A stretch of DNA of 64,000 bases from JACOND01 sp965202795 (GTDB lineage: Bacteria; Bdellovibrionota; Bdellovibrionia; Bdellovibrionales; UBA1609). Where the stretch lies: contig OZ241848.1 in NCBI GenBank assembly GCA_965202795.1, positions 2,418,001-2,482,000 on the forward strand, given 5' to 3'. Below the pieces are notes generated by a model. The model was not told where the DNA came from and did not search any database. It worked only from the letters and a program-made list of their open reading frames with translations. Of this stretch, positions 1 to 8,984 are shown piece after piece. Position 1 is the first letter of the stretch. Each line of letters begins with the position of its first letter. The translations under genes and the position numbers were made by a program.

Positions 1-812
1 CCGGCGCTCAGATTCAAGAGGCGGATGAACAGGATTTCAAAGGAGATGGCGATGGCTCCGGCCAAAAAAGCGAAAATCAAAAGCAGGGAGTTGGGGAGCC
101 GGCTGGAGAAAGCCGGCAGGCTCTTCAGCTTTTGGACATGCCCTTTGAGCCGGCAGCTTAAAAACACCAGCGCGGCCAGGGCATTCAGCGCGCCGGCGAT
201 CCCTAAAACCGCGCTGAGGCCAAAAAGAGGGAGGAGAAAAAACCCGGCCGCCGCCGCGCCCAAAAAAGCGCCAAAAGTGTTCCAGCCGTAAATTTTGACA
301 TGAAGAGGGCTGACATCCTCAGGCGTTTCCGGCAGCGCGGCTGTCAAAACAGGGATGGAGGCGCCCATCAAAAAAGTCGGCAGAAGCAGGGTCAGGCAGG
401 AGATGGCGATATCCGCCATGAGGCTCTCCGGCGGGGCCAAAAAGCTCAGAGGCTTTAAAACCCCCTCAAAATAAAAGGGGAAGGCCAGGATATAAAGCGC
501 GGTGGCCAGCTCCACAAGCCCGTAAAGCCTCATCAGAGGCTTTCGGCCCCAGCCCGCCGGCAAAGCCGTGATTTTGCCAAAGACATAGCAGCCGGCAGCC
601 AGCCCGGCCAAAAACACAGCCACCGCCAGGTTTATGGAGCGGGCCTCGCTGCCCACAAGAACAGACAGATGCTTTTGCCATGCCAGCTGCGCCGCAAGAG
701 AGGCAAAGCCTGTAAGCGCGGCCGCCAGACAGGCAAGGCTTTTATAGGGGGGAATGGCGCCCCGCAAAAAAAGCCCCGGCGGGGCAGCCTGCGCTTTTGT
801 TAAGAGGCTCAT
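1..812 (-). CDS. Spermidine-synthase-like multi-pass membrane protein (partial, N-terminal half)
   Basis: The minus strand is open from a possible ATG at 812 to the window edge and encodes about 270 residues of alternating hydrophobic helices. Segments such as AFPFYFEGVLKPLSFLAPP and VKIYGWNTFGAFLG resemble the membrane half of fused MFS/spermidine synthase proteins, where the motif Y-G-x-N-T-x-G-A is typical. The soluble aminopropyltransferase-like half would lie outside the window, so its presence cannot be checked. No clear ribosome binding site precedes the ATG, and the frame stays open upstream into the cpaF start region, so the start is uncertain. The gene is divergent from cpaF. Substrate unknown. 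Confidence 0.6.
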   Translation of the reverse strand, partial: MSLLTKAQAAPPGLFLRGAIPPYKSLACLAAALTGFASLAAQLAWQKHLSVLVGSEARSINLAVAVFLAGLAAGCYVFGKITALPAGWGRKPLMRLYGLVELATALYILAFPFYFEGVLKPLSFLAPPESLMADIAISCLTLLLPTFLMGASIPVLTAALPETPEDVSPLHVKIYGWNTFGAFLGAAAAGFFLLPLFGLSAVLGIAGALNALAALVFLSCRLKGHVQKLKSLPAFSSRLPNSLLLIFAFLAGAIAISFEILFIRLLNLSA

Positions 813-956
813 GTCTGGACTTGAGGCCTGCCTGGCAGGGGCTTTTTTAAAAGCGCCGGAGCGGCAGTTTGCAGATTCCAGCAGCTGGAGGGGGAAGTCA
901 AGCCGCGGCGCAAAAACAGGCTTTAGCCGGCGGGCGGTTTTGCCGACAAAAGCAGT

Positions 957-2096
957 ATGGGCGCGGACGATCAAAAAGCCAGTGTTTTTGAGGCTTCAAT
1001 CAAGGGCTTTCTGCAGCCCATCTGGAGCCTTTTAAAGGATGAAAGCGTCACAGAGGTCATGATCAACGGCGGGAGCGAGATATGGGTTGAGATTGGCGGA
1101 AAAATCAAAAAAACAGAGGCGGCTTTCAGCGACGAGGACGCCCTGCGCGCCGCCGTCACAAACATTGCCCAAAGCGTGGGCCGCCGGATTGACGGGGACA
1201 GCCCCCGCCTTGACGCCCGGCTCCCCAACGGCTATCGGATTCACGCTGTCATCCCGCCCTGCTCCCGCAAGGGAACCACTGTGGCCATCCGAAAATTCTC
1301 CACAACCCAGTTTACCTTTCAGGACTATATCCGCTTTGGAACCCTCACAGGGACCGTGGCCGAGTTTTTAAAGATCGCCAGCGCGCTGGGGAAAAACATG
1401 CTCATCAGCGGGGGGACCGGCTCAGGGAAAACCACCCTGCTGGGCGCCATGTGCTCCTACATTCCCAAAGGCCAGAGAGTGATTGTGATTGAGGACTCCA
1501 GCGAGCTGCAGGTTTCCTACGAGCATGTGGTTTTTTTTGAGACAAAAATGGCGAATGAGCAGGGCAGGGGGGAGGTCTCAATAAGGGATTTGGTGAAGAG
1601 CAGCCTTCGGCTCCGGCCCGATCGCATCATTGTGGGCGAGGTCCGCGGCGGGGAGGCCCTGGAGCTTGTCAATGCCATGAACACCGGCCACAAGGGATGC
1701 CTTGGGACAGTCCATGCCAACAGCTCCCACGACGCCATTGTCCGTCTGGAGGCCCTGGCGCAGGGGGCCGACTCCCAGCTCAGCGAAAAGGCTCTTCAGC
1801 ATCAGATCTCCTCCGCTGTGGACTTGATTGTGCAGGTCTCCCGCTATTCAGACGGCTCCCGCAGGGTGGGCGAGGTCTCTGAAGTGCTTGGGGTGGAGGA
1901 TGGCCAATACAATGTGTCTCAGATTTTTGCCCTGAGCCGCCTTGTGAAAAAGCCTGACGGCAAGCTCCAGGGCCGGCTGCAGGCCACGGGCCGGCTCCCC
2001 TCGTTTATGGAGGAGATAGAGGACAACGGCTATCGCTTTCCGAGAAGCCTTTTTGCCGCGCCGCAAAATTCGCGGGGGCCAAAAAAAGCCGCCTGA
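957..2096 (+). CDS. cpaF: CpaF/TadA-type secretion ATPase
   Basis: This 379-residue protein is a hexameric secretion ATPase of the VirB11/CpaF family, which powers Flp-type pilus assembly or type II/IV secretion at the cytoplasmic face of the inner membrane. Walker A (GGTGSGKTT) sits at residues 152-160, the Asp box (VIVIEDSSEL) near 175-184, and a Walker B/His-box region (DRIIVGEVRGGEAL, then GTVHANS) follows. The N-terminal domain contains the typical ESVTEVMINGG stretch. No other tad/cpa genes are adjacent, so it is either an orphan or its partners lie elsewhere. It converges on rpoN with 35 bp between stop codons. The ATG at 957 has no strong Shine-Dalgarno sequence; the start may shift slightly. 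Confidence 0.88.
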   Translation: MGADDQKASVFEASIKGFLQPIWSLLKDESVTEVMINGGSEIWVEIGGKIKKTEAAFSDEDALRAAVTNIAQSVGRRIDGDSPRLDARLPNGYRIHAVIPPCSRKGTTVAIRKFSTTQFTFQDYIRFGTLTGTVAEFLKIASALGKNMLISGGTGSGKTTLLGAMCSYIPKGQRVIVIEDSSELQVSYEHVVFFETKMANEQGRGEVSIRDLVKSSLRLRPDRIIVGEVRGGEALELVNAMNTGHKGCLGTVHANSSHDAIVRLEALAQGADSQLSEKALQHQISSAVDLIVQVSRYSDGSRRVGEVSEVLGVEDGQYNVSQIFALSRLVKKPDGKLQGRLQATGRLPSFMEEIEDNGYRFPRSLFAAPQNSRGPKKAA

Positions 2097-2131
2097 AATC
2101 CATTGTGATTTGGCCGCGCGGCCCGCGCGGA

Positions 2132-3655
2132 TCAAAAAAATCTGCCGCGGAGGCCGTTTTTCCAGCTGGGCCGGGCGGCGTTTTCCCTCTGGCGGACGGC
2201 GAGAGGCGGTATCCCCAGGGAGGCTCTGTAAGCGGCCGCTGTCCGCCGGCTCAGGCTGATGGAAAACCTCTCGGACAATTGCCTGGCCAAAACCTTGTCA
2301 GACATGGGGCGAAGCTCCCCTCCCTCCCTGTTAATCCAGTCTTGAATGCATGCCTTGATCACGGTCAGGGAGACATCCTCCCCCGTTTCGCTCAAAATCC
2401 CCTGGCTGAAAAAGTTTTTCATGAGAATCAGGCCCTGAGGGGTTTGGGCGTATTTGTTTGCCGCTATCCGGCTGACTGTTGAGACGCTGGCGCTTATGTC
2501 TCTGGCAAGCTCGTCCATAGTCAGGGGCTTCAGGGCAAAAATCCCGCGGTCAAAAAAAGCCGCCTGAAATTTGATCAGGCTCTGCCCCATCTTCAGTATG
2601 GTTTCCCCCCGCAGCCGCGCCGCCTGCAAAAAGCCCGCCCCCTCCCGCTTTTTGCCCTGAAGAAACTGTTTGGCCTCCTCCGAGCAGCGGAAGCGGCTCC
2701 TTAAAAGCTCCAGGTAAGAAGAGGAAAAGCGGAGCCTCGGAATCCCCTCCTCGTTAAGGGCGGCCTTATAGCCAGATCCGTCTCTGACAATATAAATGTC
2801 CGGCGCGGCATAGACCACTGGCTGGGGGGAGAAGTTTCTGGCCGGCTCCGGCTCCATGGCCTGAATCGCGCGGCAGCAGGCCTTGACCTCCCCTTCAGAT
2901 ATCTGCAGAGAGCGCGCGATGATTTGATAATTTCTTTTTTGCAGATTCTTTAAATGATCCCTGATGACGGGAACCAGGCTTGGGGGCGGATCTTTTATGA
3001 GGCGCGCCTGCGCCAGCAGGCATTCCTCAAGGCTCCGGGCGCCTGATCCGGGAGGGTCCAGAGACAAAAGAAAAAGCAGGGCCTCCTCCATGCGGGCCAG
3101 GGGAATTTTCTCATTTTCCGCCAGCTCCTCAAGGGGCGCCGCCAAATACCCCCTCTCATCCAGATGAGAGATCAAAACAGCGAGAATAAACTTTTCCTGA
3201 TCAGTCACGCTGCTCACCTGAGCCTGCCACAGAAGGCGGCTCTGGAAAGTGACTGGCTGAGGGGCAAAGCTTTCGGCGGCGGCGGCGGGCGGAGAATTTT
3301 CATAGCCAAGGGCCTCCGCGCTTTTTAAGGAGTCTAAGGCCTCCCTCTGATCAAATTCTCTTTGAGGCGGCTCCCCTTGAAAGCGATCCAAGATCCCGGC
3401 CTCCCCATGGCTTTCCTGAAGGCCGCGGCCCTCAGATCCAGAAGCTTCGGAAAAACCCTCTGCCGGCAGGCCCCCCCCCTCAGGGATAACCTCCTCTAAA
3501 AGGGGATTCTTTAAAAGCTCGTCTTGAAAGGCTGCCTGAAGCTCATGATGCGAAAGGGACAGCAGCCTGATGTATTGATGAAGCTCCGCTGTCATGGCGA
3601 GGCTTTGAGACTGCCCCTGCCTCATGCCCAAGCCGGCTTTTAACCCCAACCCCAT
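2132..3655 (-). CDS. rpoN: RNA polymerase sigma-54 factor
   Basis: The 507-residue product is sigma-54, which directs RNA polymerase to -24/-12 promoters that need an AAA+ activator. The N-terminal Gln/Leu-rich activator-interacting region (GMRQGQSQSLAMTAELHQYIRLL, then LLKNPLLEE) is clear. The core-binding region and the C-terminal helix-turn-helix (TMDELARDISASVSTVSRI) follow in order. The RpoN box reads SRRTAAAYR rather than the usual ARRTVAKYR, so it is recognisable but degenerate. I place the start at the ATG at 3655 because the family begins just before this region; the open frame continues upstream through intergenic repeats and antisense to sodB, which is unlikely to be coding. Confidence 0.93.
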   Translation of the reverse strand: MGLGLKAGLGMRQGQSQSLAMTAELHQYIRLLSLSHHELQAAFQDELLKNPLLEEVIPEGGGLPAEGFSEASGSEGRGLQESHGEAGILDRFQGEPPQREFDQREALDSLKSAEALGYENSPPAAAAESFAPQPVTFQSRLLWQAQVSSVTDQEKFILAVLISHLDERGYLAAPLEELAENEKIPLARMEEALLFLLSLDPPGSGARSLEECLLAQARLIKDPPPSLVPVIRDHLKNLQKRNYQIIARSLQISEGEVKACCRAIQAMEPEPARNFSPQPVVYAAPDIYIVRDGSGYKAALNEEGIPRLRFSSSYLELLRSRFRCSEEAKQFLQGKKREGAGFLQAARLRGETILKMGQSLIKFQAAFFDRGIFALKPLTMDELARDISASVSTVSRIAANKYAQTPQGLILMKNFFSQGILSETGEDVSLTVIKACIQDWINREGGELRPMSDKVLARQLSERFSISLSRRTAAAYRASLGIPPLAVRQRENAARPSWKNGLRGRFF

Positions 3656-3742
3656 GATGAAAGTCCCGATGAAAATCCCCTTGATCCCGCGCCCCCGCCC
3701 CCAAAATATCACAAATCCCCGGGGTTTGTTTGACAACATTTG

Positions 3743-3858
3743 GCTGTTTATTGGGGCGGCCTCGCGGCCGCTCCCGAACCTCCGCAGAGTGACCGGCTTG
3801 CCCAGAGGGATCGCCTCCGCGGCCGCTCCCGAACCGCCGCAAAGCCGCAGGCCTGTTT
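3743..3858 (-). repeat. Two minus-oriented copies of the dispersed palindromic element
   Basis: Read on the minus strand, 3809-3743 matches the ~65-bp element seen in the Rpn loci: a CCCTCTGG start, then CGGGAGCGGCCGCGAGGCCG with a self-complementary core, then an AAACAG end. 3858-3810 holds a second, 5'-shortened copy. They sit between rpoN and sodB, just upstream of the duplicated promoter block. Confidence 0.7.
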
Positions 3859-3946
3859 GCCTGGCCTGGGGGCTGCTCCCCCGCGCCGGCAAAACCTCAT
3901 ATATTGCGGGCCAAATTGCCGGGCGATTTTTTTTTCTTGATTCCTC

Positions 3947-3976
3947 TTGATTCTCTGAACCCCCCCCGGTTATACT
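3947..3976 (+). promoter_or_regulatory. Candidate sigma-70 promoter P1 of sodB
   Basis: TTGATT at 3947-3952 and TATACT at 3971-3976 are separated by 18 bp. It lies in the first copy of the duplicated block, about 124 bp upstream of the sodB start. Prediction from consensus only. Confidence 0.5.
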
Positions 3977-4029
3977 GAGTCCCGCTCCGGGAAAAATCCA
4001 GCCGGGCGAATTTTTTTTCTTGATTCCTC

Positions 4030-4059
4030 TTGATTCTCCGAAAACCCCCCGGTTATACT
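4030..4059 (+). promoter_or_regulatory. Candidate sigma-70 promoter P2 of sodB
   Basis: TTGATT at 4030-4035 and TATACT at 4054-4059, 18-bp spacer, the same as P1 in the second copy of the block. A start site near 4066 would give a short leader that still includes the strong Shine-Dalgarno sequence of sodB. Confidence 0.55.
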
Positions 4060-4099
4060 GAGTCCCGCTCCGGGAAAAATCCAAAAGGAGGAAAAAAAA

Positions 4100-4690
4100 A
4101 TGTCTGTTTCTCTGCCTGATCTCCCCTACTCCCAAAAAGCCCTGGCCCCTCATATTTCTGAAGAAACCCTGAGCTTTCATTACGGAAAGCACCACAAGTC
4201 TTATGTGGATAAGCTGAACAGCCTGATTCAGGGGACAGAATGGGAAAAAGCCAGTCTGGAGGAAATCATCAAGTCCTCCAAAGGCAAAAACCAGGCTGTG
4301 TTCAACAGCGCGGCCCAGGCCTGGAATCACAGCTTTTACTGGAGCAGCCTTTCTCCTGACGGGGGCGGAGAGCCTTTTGGCTCCCTGGCATCCGCCATTG
4401 AAAAAAGCTTTGGCTCAGTGGAAAAATTTAAAGAGCGCTTTGCGGCGGCGGCGCTGCGCCAGTTTGGATCCGGCTGGGCCTGGCTTGTGGAGGAGGGCGG
4501 GAGCCTGAAAGTAACCGCCACCTCCAACGCGGAAACCCCGCTGGCAAACCCCGGCCAAAAGCCCCTTTTAACCTGCGATGTGTGGGAGCATGCTTATTAC
4601 ATAGACTACCGAAACGCCCGAAACAAATATATTGAGGCCTTTTGGCATGTCATTAACTGGCGCATGGCCGGCAAAAACTTAGACTCATAA
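4100..4690 (+). CDS. sodB: Iron superoxide dismutase
   Basis: The 196-residue protein converts superoxide to oxygen and hydrogen peroxide in the cytoplasm. The metal-binding signatures are visible: LSFHYGKHHKSYVDKLN in the N-terminal helices, AAQAWNHSFYW, FGSGWAWL, and DVWEHAYYIDYRNARNKY near the C-terminus. The glutamine in AAQAWNH and the overall length point to the iron rather than the manganese type. A strong AAGGAGG lies 8-9 bases before the ATG. Expression is probably high or doubly initiated, because two copies of a promoter block precede it. It is divergent from rpoN. Confidence 0.95.
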   Translation: MSVSLPDLPYSQKALAPHISEETLSFHYGKHHKSYVDKLNSLIQGTEWEKASLEEIIKSSKGKNQAVFNSAAQAWNHSFYWSSLSPDGGGEPFGSLASAIEKSFGSVEKFKERFAAAALRQFGSGWAWLVEEGGSLKVTATSNAETPLANPGQKPLLTCDVWEHAYYIDYRNARNKYIEAFWHVINWRMAGKNLDS

Positions 4691-4794
4691 GCGGCGGCCC
4701 TCAGGCAGCTCCCCGCGCGGAGAGGCGCCCCTGATTTGAGTTTTCCCGGCTTTTTCCCTTATAAAGATCCCTCAAAACTCAGCTGTGATCTGAC

Positions 4795-6057
4795 ATGCCG
4801 GAAAAACCCCAAAGAGTTCGGGGATTCCCCGACCGCCTGCCCGGCGAAACCGCCCGCTTTGATGCAATCCTTTTGCGCGCGGCCAAAGTTTTAAAAGCTT
4901 TTGGCTTTCAGCGGATTGATCCGCCGGTTGTGGAGTTTACAAAGGTTTTTTCCCGCGCTTTGGGCGAAAGCTCAGATATTGCAGCCAAAGAAATGTATAC
5001 CTTTAAAAAAGGGGGGGAGAGCCTGACCCTGCGGCCCGAGGGGACAGCCTCTGTGATGAGGCTCTTTATCACCGAAAAGCTGCGCCGGGAGACTCCTTTG
5101 AGATTTTTTTACCACGGGCCGATGTTTCGCCGCGAGCGGCCCCAAAAAGGCCGGTTCCGCCAGTTTTATCAAATCGGGGCTGAGATGATCGGCGAGTCTG
5201 GGGAGCGGGCTGACGCGGAGCTTCTGTCTCTGACCTGGACGCTGATGAAAACGCTCAATCTCCACAAAAAAGCCGCCCTGGAGATCAACACCATCGGAAG
5301 CCCCGCTGAGCGGAGGAAATACGCCGCCCGGCTGAAGGAGTTTTTGCGGCCGTTTTCCGGGGATTTGAGCGCGGAAAGCCAGGCCCGGCTGGATAAAAAC
5401 CCGCTCCGCATTCTGGACTCCAAAGACTCAAAAGACCGGGAGATTCTGTCCAGCCCCCCCCTTTTGCGGGATCATTTGGCCCCGGAGAGCCTGGCAAAAT
5501 ACAAAAACACAAAAAAAATCCTCTTTGATCTAAACATTCCCTTCAGGGAAAACCCCCTCCTGGTCAGGGGCCTGGATTATTATAATGACCTGGTTTTTGA
5601 ATGGACCAGCCCTGAGCTGGGGGCGCAGTCTGGAGTCCTGGCCGGGGGCCGCTATGACAGCCTTTCAGAGGCTTTGGGCGGGCCGCCCGCCGCCGGCGCG
5701 GGCTGGGCCGCGGGCCTGGAGCGGCTGGCCATGCTCTGCGGGGCTTTTCCAAAAGGGGGGACAGACATTGGAATCGTCTCCGCGGGGGAGGAGGAAAAGG
5801 CTTTTGAGCTGGCGCATCAGCTTCGGGGGGCCGGCTTCAGCGTTTATTTCCGGTTTTCCGGGAATTTTGCGAAACAGCTGCGGCGGGCGGTCCAAAAAAA
5901 CTGCCGCCTGGCGCTGTTTTGCGGGAAAGACGAGGCGCGCAAAGGCGCCGCCACAATAAAAGACTTAGATTCAGGGGAGCAGTTTTCCGTCCCGTTTTCG
6001 GATCTGGAGACTTGGCTTGCCGGGAGGCTTGCTCAGCCGGGCGGCTTTTCCGGCTGA
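4795..6057 (+). CDS. hisS: Histidyl-tRNA synthetase
   Basis: A class II aminoacyl-tRNA synthetase of 420 residues that charges tRNA-His. The start MPEKPQRVRGFPDRLPGE matches the family start (usually RGT/RGF-D-x-LP). Motif 2 is visible as GPMFRRERPQKGRFRQFYQIGAE, the HisA-type histidine-binding motif as VRGLDYYNDLVFEW, a Gly-rich AGGRYDSL, and motif 3 as GAGWAAGLERLAM; an anticodon-binding domain follows. Length is normal. It is followed closely by a small antisense gene and has no obvious operon partner. Confidence 0.96.
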   Translation: MPEKPQRVRGFPDRLPGETARFDAILLRAAKVLKAFGFQRIDPPVVEFTKVFSRALGESSDIAAKEMYTFKKGGESLTLRPEGTASVMRLFITEKLRRETPLRFFYHGPMFRRERPQKGRFRQFYQIGAEMIGESGERADAELLSLTWTLMKTLNLHKKAALEINTIGSPAERRKYAARLKEFLRPFSGDLSAESQARLDKNPLRILDSKDSKDREILSSPPLLRDHLAPESLAKYKNTKKILFDLNIPFRENPLLVRGLDYYNDLVFEWTSPELGAQSGVLAGGRYDSLSEALGGPPAAGAGWAAGLERLAMLCGAFPKGGTDIGIVSAGEEEKAFELAHQLRGAGFSVYFRFSGNFAKQLRRAVQKNCRLALFCGKDEARKGAATIKDLDSGEQFSVPFSDLETWLAGRLAQPGGFSG

Positions 6058-6254
6058 ATCTGAGGATCCGAAGGCGGCGCCCGCGGCTTTTCCGGCTGAA
6101 AGGTCTGGCCTGAGTGATTCCTCCAGTCATGCTCCGCGCTGTTTTTGTAGCGGCTTTTCCATTCCTCAAAGCTCTTTGGCCGCCTGTGGCTGATCTCCCC
6201 GCCCTTGTTGAAGATGGGGTATTTCGATCCAAAAAGAAAATTCATGATTTTCAT
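6033..6254 (-). CDS. Small conserved-looking protein of unknown function
   Basis: A 73-residue frame whose 3' end overlaps the end of hisS on the other strand. The product starts MKIMNFLFGSKYPIFNKGGE and contains ISHRRPKSFEEWKSRYKNSAEHDWRNHSG, which looks like a folded, conserved segment and not a shadow frame: it has a balanced composition with aromatic and charged residues, unlike the Ala/Pro/Arg-rich shadows around it. The C-terminal 20 residues are Pro-rich and low complexity. No clear Shine-Dalgarno sequence; a second Met lies three codons in. No function can be assigned. Confidence 0.45.
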   Translation of the reverse strand: MKIMNFLFGSKYPIFNKGGEISHRRPKSFEEWKSRYKNSAEHDWRNHSGQTFQPEKPRAPPSDPQIQPEKPPG

Positions 6255-6709
6255 AGCTTAAAAGCCCGCGCGGACTCAAGCCGTCCGCGCCCCCCGCCCG
6301 CGAAGGCCGCCCCCGGGGCGGGCGCCAAACTGAGCCTCCCCGGCAAGAATCATCATGCCAGGCCTGCCGCAGCTTGTCCAGCAGCCGGATCCAGGCGGCT
6401 GCGGCGGCAAAACGAGCCTCATGGGCGGAAAATGGCGCGTCTAAAATCCCCCCTGTTTTTGTCAGAGGGGATTCCATCAGATGCCGGCAAGCTGAAAACA
6501 GGCTGAAACAGGGCTGCCCGCGCCCCGCCGGAGTGTTTGACTCCCCATGAATTTGAAGTTAATTTTAATAAAGGGGAAATTCATCTAAGCCAAAAGCCTG
6601 AAGAATCAGGCGCGGCCGGCCGCGCCCCCGCGCATTTGAGCTTTCCGGTTAAAACAGGGCAGAGACAGCGGGAGTTTTCAAATAAAGCCGCCGCGGACCC
6701 TGGAATAAA
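6255..6709. other. Intergenic region without a convincing gene
   Basis: The 455 bp before the MscS gene is GC-rich and Ala/Pro/Arg coding in all frames, typical of non-coding sequence here. A short AT-rich stretch at 6550-6590 could contain the promoter of the channel gene, but no well-spaced -35/-10 pair stands out. Confidence 0.5.
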
Positions 6710-7717
6710 ATGGACAGTTTTGAAAAATTTGCCGGCAACATGTCCTGGGACAAAGAGGAGTTTTTTGAGCTTCTCAGGGCCTTTATAGAAAGCTTTGTGG
6801 AGATTTTTCCCACCTTCTGGAATTTTGCCCTCTTCACTGTGGACAAAAACCCCATCACTGTGGGGAAGCTTGTCATCGGCATCAGCTTCATCGTCGCCGG
6901 CTATATATCCATCCGCCTGATTGTCTCTTATTTTGAGCGCAGGATTTTATCGCGCCTCGATATAGAGGTCCCAAAGCGCTACACAATAAAGATTTTTCTT
7001 TTTTATTTTCTGATCTCGCTTCTGTTTTTGTTCACTCTCTACCTGATTGAGGTTCCCCTGACTGTCTTTACAGTGATTGGAGGGGCGCTGGCCCTTGGGA
7101 TTGGTTTTGGCGCCCGCAACATCATGAACAATTTTATCAGCGGGATGGTGATTGTTGTGGAGCATCCCATCAGGCCCGGCGACCTGATTGAGATCGATCA
7201 GCTGGCCGGCGTTGTGGAGCATATAGGGTTCCGGGCCTCCTCCATAAGATCTCTCAACAACACCCATTATTTGGTGCCCAACAGCGCCATTTTGGAAAAA
7301 AATGTCCTGAACTGGACTCTCTCCAATAAATTGATCCGCTCAGAGGTTGTTGTGGGCGTGATCTACGGCTCCCCGACAGCCAAGGTCAGGGAGCTTCTGC
7401 TGAAAGCCGCCGAAGAGCACAAAGAGGTTTTGTCTTACAAAAACCAAAAGCCATTGGTGTTTTTCTCTGATTTTGGCGACAATGCCCTGACCTTTCGGCT
7501 AAGCTTCTGGATGGCTGTAAACACCCCTCTTGACCTGAAAAGGGTTGCAAGCGATCTCCGCTTTCATATTGATCATCTGTTCCGGGAGGCCGGCATTGTC
7601 ATAGCCTTCCCCCAAAGAGACCTCCATGTAAAAGGGCCTGTGAATGTTCAGCTTTCCGCTGAAAAAGACGGCGCGGGGGGAAATCAGGCTCAAGAGCTGA
7701 ATGAAAAAGCGAAATAG
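6710..7717 (+). CDS. MscS-family mechanosensitive ion channel
   Basis: A 335-residue small-conductance mechanosensitive channel that would release solutes from the cytoplasm at hypo-osmotic shock. Three hydrophobic segments precede the pore helix (GGALALGIGFGARNIMNNFISGMVI), which has the typical Gly/Ala packing pattern and the asparagine-rich turn. The beta domain follows (HPIRPGDLIEID, then GVVEHIGFRASSIRS and YLVPNSAILEKNVLNW), then the alpha/beta C-terminal domain ending around FPQRDLHVK. An amphipathic N-terminal extension of about 40 residues is present. The gene stands alone, followed by about 200 bp before a lipoprotein gene. Confidence 0.93.
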   Translation: MDSFEKFAGNMSWDKEEFFELLRAFIESFVEIFPTFWNFALFTVDKNPITVGKLVIGISFIVAGYISIRLIVSYFERRILSRLDIEVPKRYTIKIFLFYFLISLLFLFTLYLIEVPLTVFTVIGGALALGIGFGARNIMNNFISGMVIVVEHPIRPGDLIEIDQLAGVVEHIGFRASSIRSLNNTHYLVPNSAILEKNVLNWTLSNKLIRSEVVVGVIYGSPTAKVRELLLKAAEEHKEVLSYKNQKPLVFFSDFGDNALTFRLSFWMAVNTPLDLKRVASDLRFHIDHLFREAGIVIAFPQRDLHVKGPVNVQLSAEKDGAGGNQAQELNEKAK

Positions 7718-7916
7718 CCCTGCTTTCAGGATTTATCAGGCCCCAGAGCTTTGCCCCCAGAGCTTTGCCAGAGAAGCCGCCGGGGCGCCCAGACCATGGG
7801 GCAGAATCCGGCAAAAATTATTTGATTTTTTCCCCAGGATGAAGACAATCATAATGGCGGAGGTTTGCTCTAAAGGTCGCGGGCAAAATCAAAAAAAACC
7901 GCGCCGGGAGGGAGTT

Positions 7917-8927
7917 ATGAAAAAAATAATATTAGCTTTTTCAGCCTGTTTTTTGCTTCAGTCTTCTGTCGGGTGCTATCCCGGCCCCTCGGAGGAGGAG
8001 CTTCGCGCCCAAGAGGAATTGGACGCCCGCCTCAACAGCATTTTAAGGGAGGCCAGGCAGATCAGCTTTCAAATTTTGCTGCAGGAAAGCGCGAAAAAAT
8101 ATTACCGAAAAATCATTGCCGTATACAAAAAAATCAAAGAGGAGGCTGAATCCATTTCTCTAAACAGGCAAAAATCCGAACAGGAGGCGGCAAAGCTTGA
8201 GGCGCTTTTAGGAGATCTGAGGCTTGGCCTTGGGCTGGATGCTCTTCTGGACGGAGATGTTTTGTCCGAAGATCATCTCTATTTGATTGACAAGTGCGCT
8301 TTGCTTCTGGAGAAGGAAAGCGGCGCCCCGCTTGAAAATGCCGCCGCCGGGGCGAAGCTCGCCGATGCCCCCCCCCCGCTGCCAGACGAAGGGCTGAAAA
8401 AGAGGGCTGCGGGCGCGGAGAAAAGCGCGGCTCAGCCGGCCGCCAGCGGAGTTTTTGCTGTGGGATTTCCCAAAGAGCCTGGCGAGGAGGCGAAAAACGG
8501 CGGCGCGGAAGGGGCTGCCCCGCTCTCTCCCCTTCCTGCAGAAACTTTGGATGACAACCCGGCTGAAGCGAAAGCTGCTGCTCCAGGCAGCGAAAATCCT
8601 GATGCGGAGGCTGTTTCAACAGAGGCTGCCGATGATGCGGCGCCTGCTTTGAGCGGAGAGGCGAAAGCCCCTGGCGGGGAGCCTGGCGCGGAGCTTTCAG
8701 CGGAGGGCTTGACAGAATTTTGCCTCCTGCTGCTGGAAATCATTGCCTCAGAGGGGGAAAGCTCAGAGGAAGAGGCCGGGGAAGGCGCCCTCAATGCGGA
8801 GGAGAAAAATCCTTCTGCGAGCCTTGCCGGCCGGGCTGATGGCCTATCCGAAGCGCAAGCCGCCAGCAGCGCGGATACAGCGGGGACAGGGGATGAAAGC
8901 TCTCCGCCCGCCCCGGCGGCAGAATGA
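7917..8927 (+). CDS. Putative lipoprotein with acidic Ala/Glu-rich tail
   Basis: I choose the ATG at 7917, preceded by GGGAGGGAG at a good distance, over an upstream in-frame start without a ribosome site. The 336-residue product begins MKKIILAFSACFLLQSSVGC, a type II signal peptide with a plausible lipobox (SVGC), so it should be anchored in the envelope. Residues 23-130 are helical and charged; the rest (about 130-336) is low-complexity sequence rich in Ala, Glu, Pro and Gly, perhaps a periplasmic linker. No family recognised. Confidence 0.7.
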   Translation: MKKIILAFSACFLLQSSVGCYPGPSEEELRAQEELDARLNSILREARQISFQILLQESAKKYYRKIIAVYKKIKEEAESISLNRQKSEQEAAKLEALLGDLRLGLGLDALLDGDVLSEDHLYLIDKCALLLEKESGAPLENAAAGAKLADAPPPLPDEGLKKRAAGAEKSAAQPAASGVFAVGFPKEPGEEAKNGGAEGAAPLSPLPAETLDDNPAEAKAAAPGSENPDAEAVSTEAADDAAPALSGEAKAPGGEPGAELSAEGLTEFCLLLLEIIASEGESSEEEAGEGALNAEEKNPSASLAGRADGLSEAQAASSADTAGTGDESSPPAPAAE

Positions 8928-8984
8928 GCCTGCAGCGGAGGCCAATGGAAATCAAAAGCAGACTGTCATCCGGGGCGAAAACCT

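Larger units (their letters stand above)
3918..4083 (+). repeat. 83-bp tandem duplication carrying a promoter
   Basis: Two nearly identical 83-bp blocks (3918-4000 and 4001-4083) lie head to tail directly upstream of the superoxide dismutase gene. Each starts GCCGGGCGA, runs through a T-tract and two TTGATT boxes, and ends with TATACT followed by GAGTCCCGCTCCGGG, a small inverted repeat. Each block therefore carries a complete candidate promoter. Confidence 0.85.

Noticed and set aside
2132..4330. 732-residue version of RpoN
   Set aside because: The extra 225 N-terminal residues are repeat-derived and run antisense to sodB; the family starts near 3655.
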